In this document: positions 63,137 to 64,000 of the stretch, in pieces | How positions within the stretch are numbered: the stretch's first letter is position 1 | Layout of the letters: every line of letters begins with the position of its first letter | Assembly (NCBI RefSeq): GCF_029892065.1 | Contig: NZ_CP120374.1 | Coordinates: forward strand, 496,001 to 560,000 | Origin: Sinorhizobium garamanticum | GTDB taxonomy: Bacteria; Pseudomonadota; Alphaproteobacteria; Rhizobiales; Rhizobiaceae | DNA: 64,000 bases | Reading direction: 5' to 3' | The notes under the pieces: model-generated | What the model saw: only the letters and a program-made list of their open reading frames with translations | Told to the model about the DNA's origin: nothing | Database searches by the model: none | Position numbers and translations under genes: made by a program

Positions 63137-64000
63137 ACGAGCGACGTTCAAGAACGGCAGGTCGATCTGGACCTGGAGCAGATTGTCGCCGAGGCGGATA
63201 CCGGTGGGCGCAACGCCAAAGGGGTGACGGGGCAGATATTGCTCTGGACCGCTGCCGCTTGGTCGCTGTTCCAGCTCTGGTACGCGTCCCCCCTGCCATT
63301 TGTCTTTGGCTTCGGCGTGCTCAACGATACCGAAGCGCGCGCCATCCACCTCGGGTTTGCGCTGTTTCTGGCCTTTCTCGCCTATCCCGCTCTGAAAAGA
63401 TCCCCTCGCGACCGGGTGCCGTTCGCTGATTGGGTGCTTGCGGTGCTGGGCGCCTTCGCCGGCGCTTATCTATTCCTCTTCTATGTCGTGCTTTCCGGGC
63501 GGCCCGGCCAGCCGACGACACTCGATCTCGTCAGCGGCACCGCCGGCATCCTGTTGCTGCTCGAGGCCACACGCCGTGCGCTCGGCCTGCCGATGGTGTT
63601 CGTAGCGGGCACCTTCATCTTCTACACCTTCGCCGGCCAGTACATGCCGGACGTCATCCAGCACCGCGGCGCATCGCTGGTGAAATTCATCAATCATCAG
63701 TGGCTGACGACGGAAGGCGTGTTCGGCATTGCGCTCGGGGTCTCGACGAGCTTCGTTTTTCTCTTCGTCCTGTTCGGAACGTTGCTTGAAAAGGCAGGCG
63801 CCGGCAACTGGATGATGCAGATTTCGATCGCTTTGCTCGGGCATCTGCGCGGTGGCCCGGCCAAGGTCGCCGTGGTCTCCTCGGCCTTGAATGGTGTCGT
63901 CTCCGGCTCGTCTGTCTCCAACGTCGTGTCGGGCGGCATCTTTACCATTCCGCTGATGAAGCGCACCGGACTTTCCGGCGTGAAGGCCGGCGCGATCGAG
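63137..64000 (+). CDS. Fused TRAP transporter permease, partial
   Basis: The frame is open to the window end (288 codons). It reads DVQERQVDLDLEQIVAEADT, then WSLFQLWYASPLPFVFGFGV, NDTEARAIHLGFALFLAF, HQWLTTEGVFGIALGVSTSF and GPAKVAVVSSALNGVVSGSS: the N-terminal DctQ-like part fused to the DctM core of the 4TM/12TM family. No ATG, GTG or TTG begins the frame at the right place. GGGAGGGTGTC is followed by ACG at 63137, and the first canonical start is GTG at 63224, 29 codons in. The start is therefore uncertain. Confidence 0.82.

Noticed and set aside
1..64000. CRISPR arrays, tRNA and rRNA genes
   Set aside because: No regularly spaced repeats, no tRNA-like cloverleaf ends with GTTCGA-type arms in the right context, and no rRNA-like conserved blocks were seen on either strand. 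An automated covariance search would be needed to exclude small RNAs.

Overview
The window looks like accessory replicon sequence of a rhizobial alphaproteobacterium, most likely a Sinorhizobium/Ensifer-type megaplasmid. The sequence is GC-rich and dense in ABC, TRAP and MFS uptake operons, each with its own regulator and catabolic enzymes. FixJ-type regulators, an F1-ATPase zeta inhibitor, an IS66 element with a UPF0149 cargo gene, a VirB2 pilin remnant and decayed toxin-antitoxin modules fit the same picture. No rRNA, tRNA or CRISPR array was seen. The genus is inferred from gene content, not from a marker gene.

Layout. 1-4.6 kb: a small conserved hypothetical gene, a LuxR-type regulator coupled to an HtrA-like protein that has lost its protease residues, a GXWXG/DUF4334 gene overlapping an SRAP (YedK/HMCES) gene, and an HU gene with a strong terminator. 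4.6-5.3 kb: a decayed VapBC module. 5.3-16.7 kb: a nine-gene minus-strand operon for an unidentified polyol or sugar (ribose-type ABC importer, SorC regulator, aldo/keto reductase, GlpD/EryB-like dehydrogenase, DhnA-type aldolase, FGGY kinase, GMC oxidoreductase), with an AATTCAC repeat operator upstream. 16.9-24.9 kb: an AraC fragment, an MHS-type transporter behind a 946-residue winged-helix/NTPase regulator, a FixJ-like regulator with Asn in place of the phospho-Asp, an NTF2-like protein and a single-domain receiver.

25.1-31.0 kb is a patchwork: a complete IS66 element with a perfect 8-bp target duplication, a truncated virB2 gene, a secreted beta-helix protein, an integrase fragment and an orphan MqsA-type antitoxin. 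31.1-39.0 kb is a sugar ABC system (divergent MalK-type ATPase; GntR, esterase, binding protein, two permeases, sugar isomerase, Gfo/Idh/MocA dehydrogenase). It is followed by remnants of a type I secretion ATPase and a frameshifted gene. 39.8-48.9 kb is a sugar-acid module (idonate dehydrogenase, 2-hydroxyacid dehydrogenase, gluconokinase, 5-ketogluconate-type reductase, RraA, polar-solute ABC importer, SDR) with a divergent LysR gene.

49.0-55.0 kb is a tightly overlapping biotin-dependent amide/lactam carboxylase-hydrolase operon (BCCP, biotin carboxylase, a second BCCP-like protein without a biotin lysine, PxpB, PxpC, PxpA, aminotransferase). 55.2-57.4 kb holds a ParE/GNAT junction pseudogene, a DUF2161 gene and a truncated IS110. 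57.8-58.6 kb carries an ATPase zeta subunit and a Cys-rich small protein. 58.8-64.0 kb has a BKACE-type cleavage enzyme, a class III aminotransferase, an RpiR regulator and a TAXI-TRAP transporter whose permease gene runs off the window.

Most live genes form transporter-regulator-enzyme cassettes, and broken genes cluster at the joints between them. A short unexplained repeat (four copies near 0.96, 5.25, 30.97 and 39.68 kb, all in the same orientation) lies at or near several of these joints.
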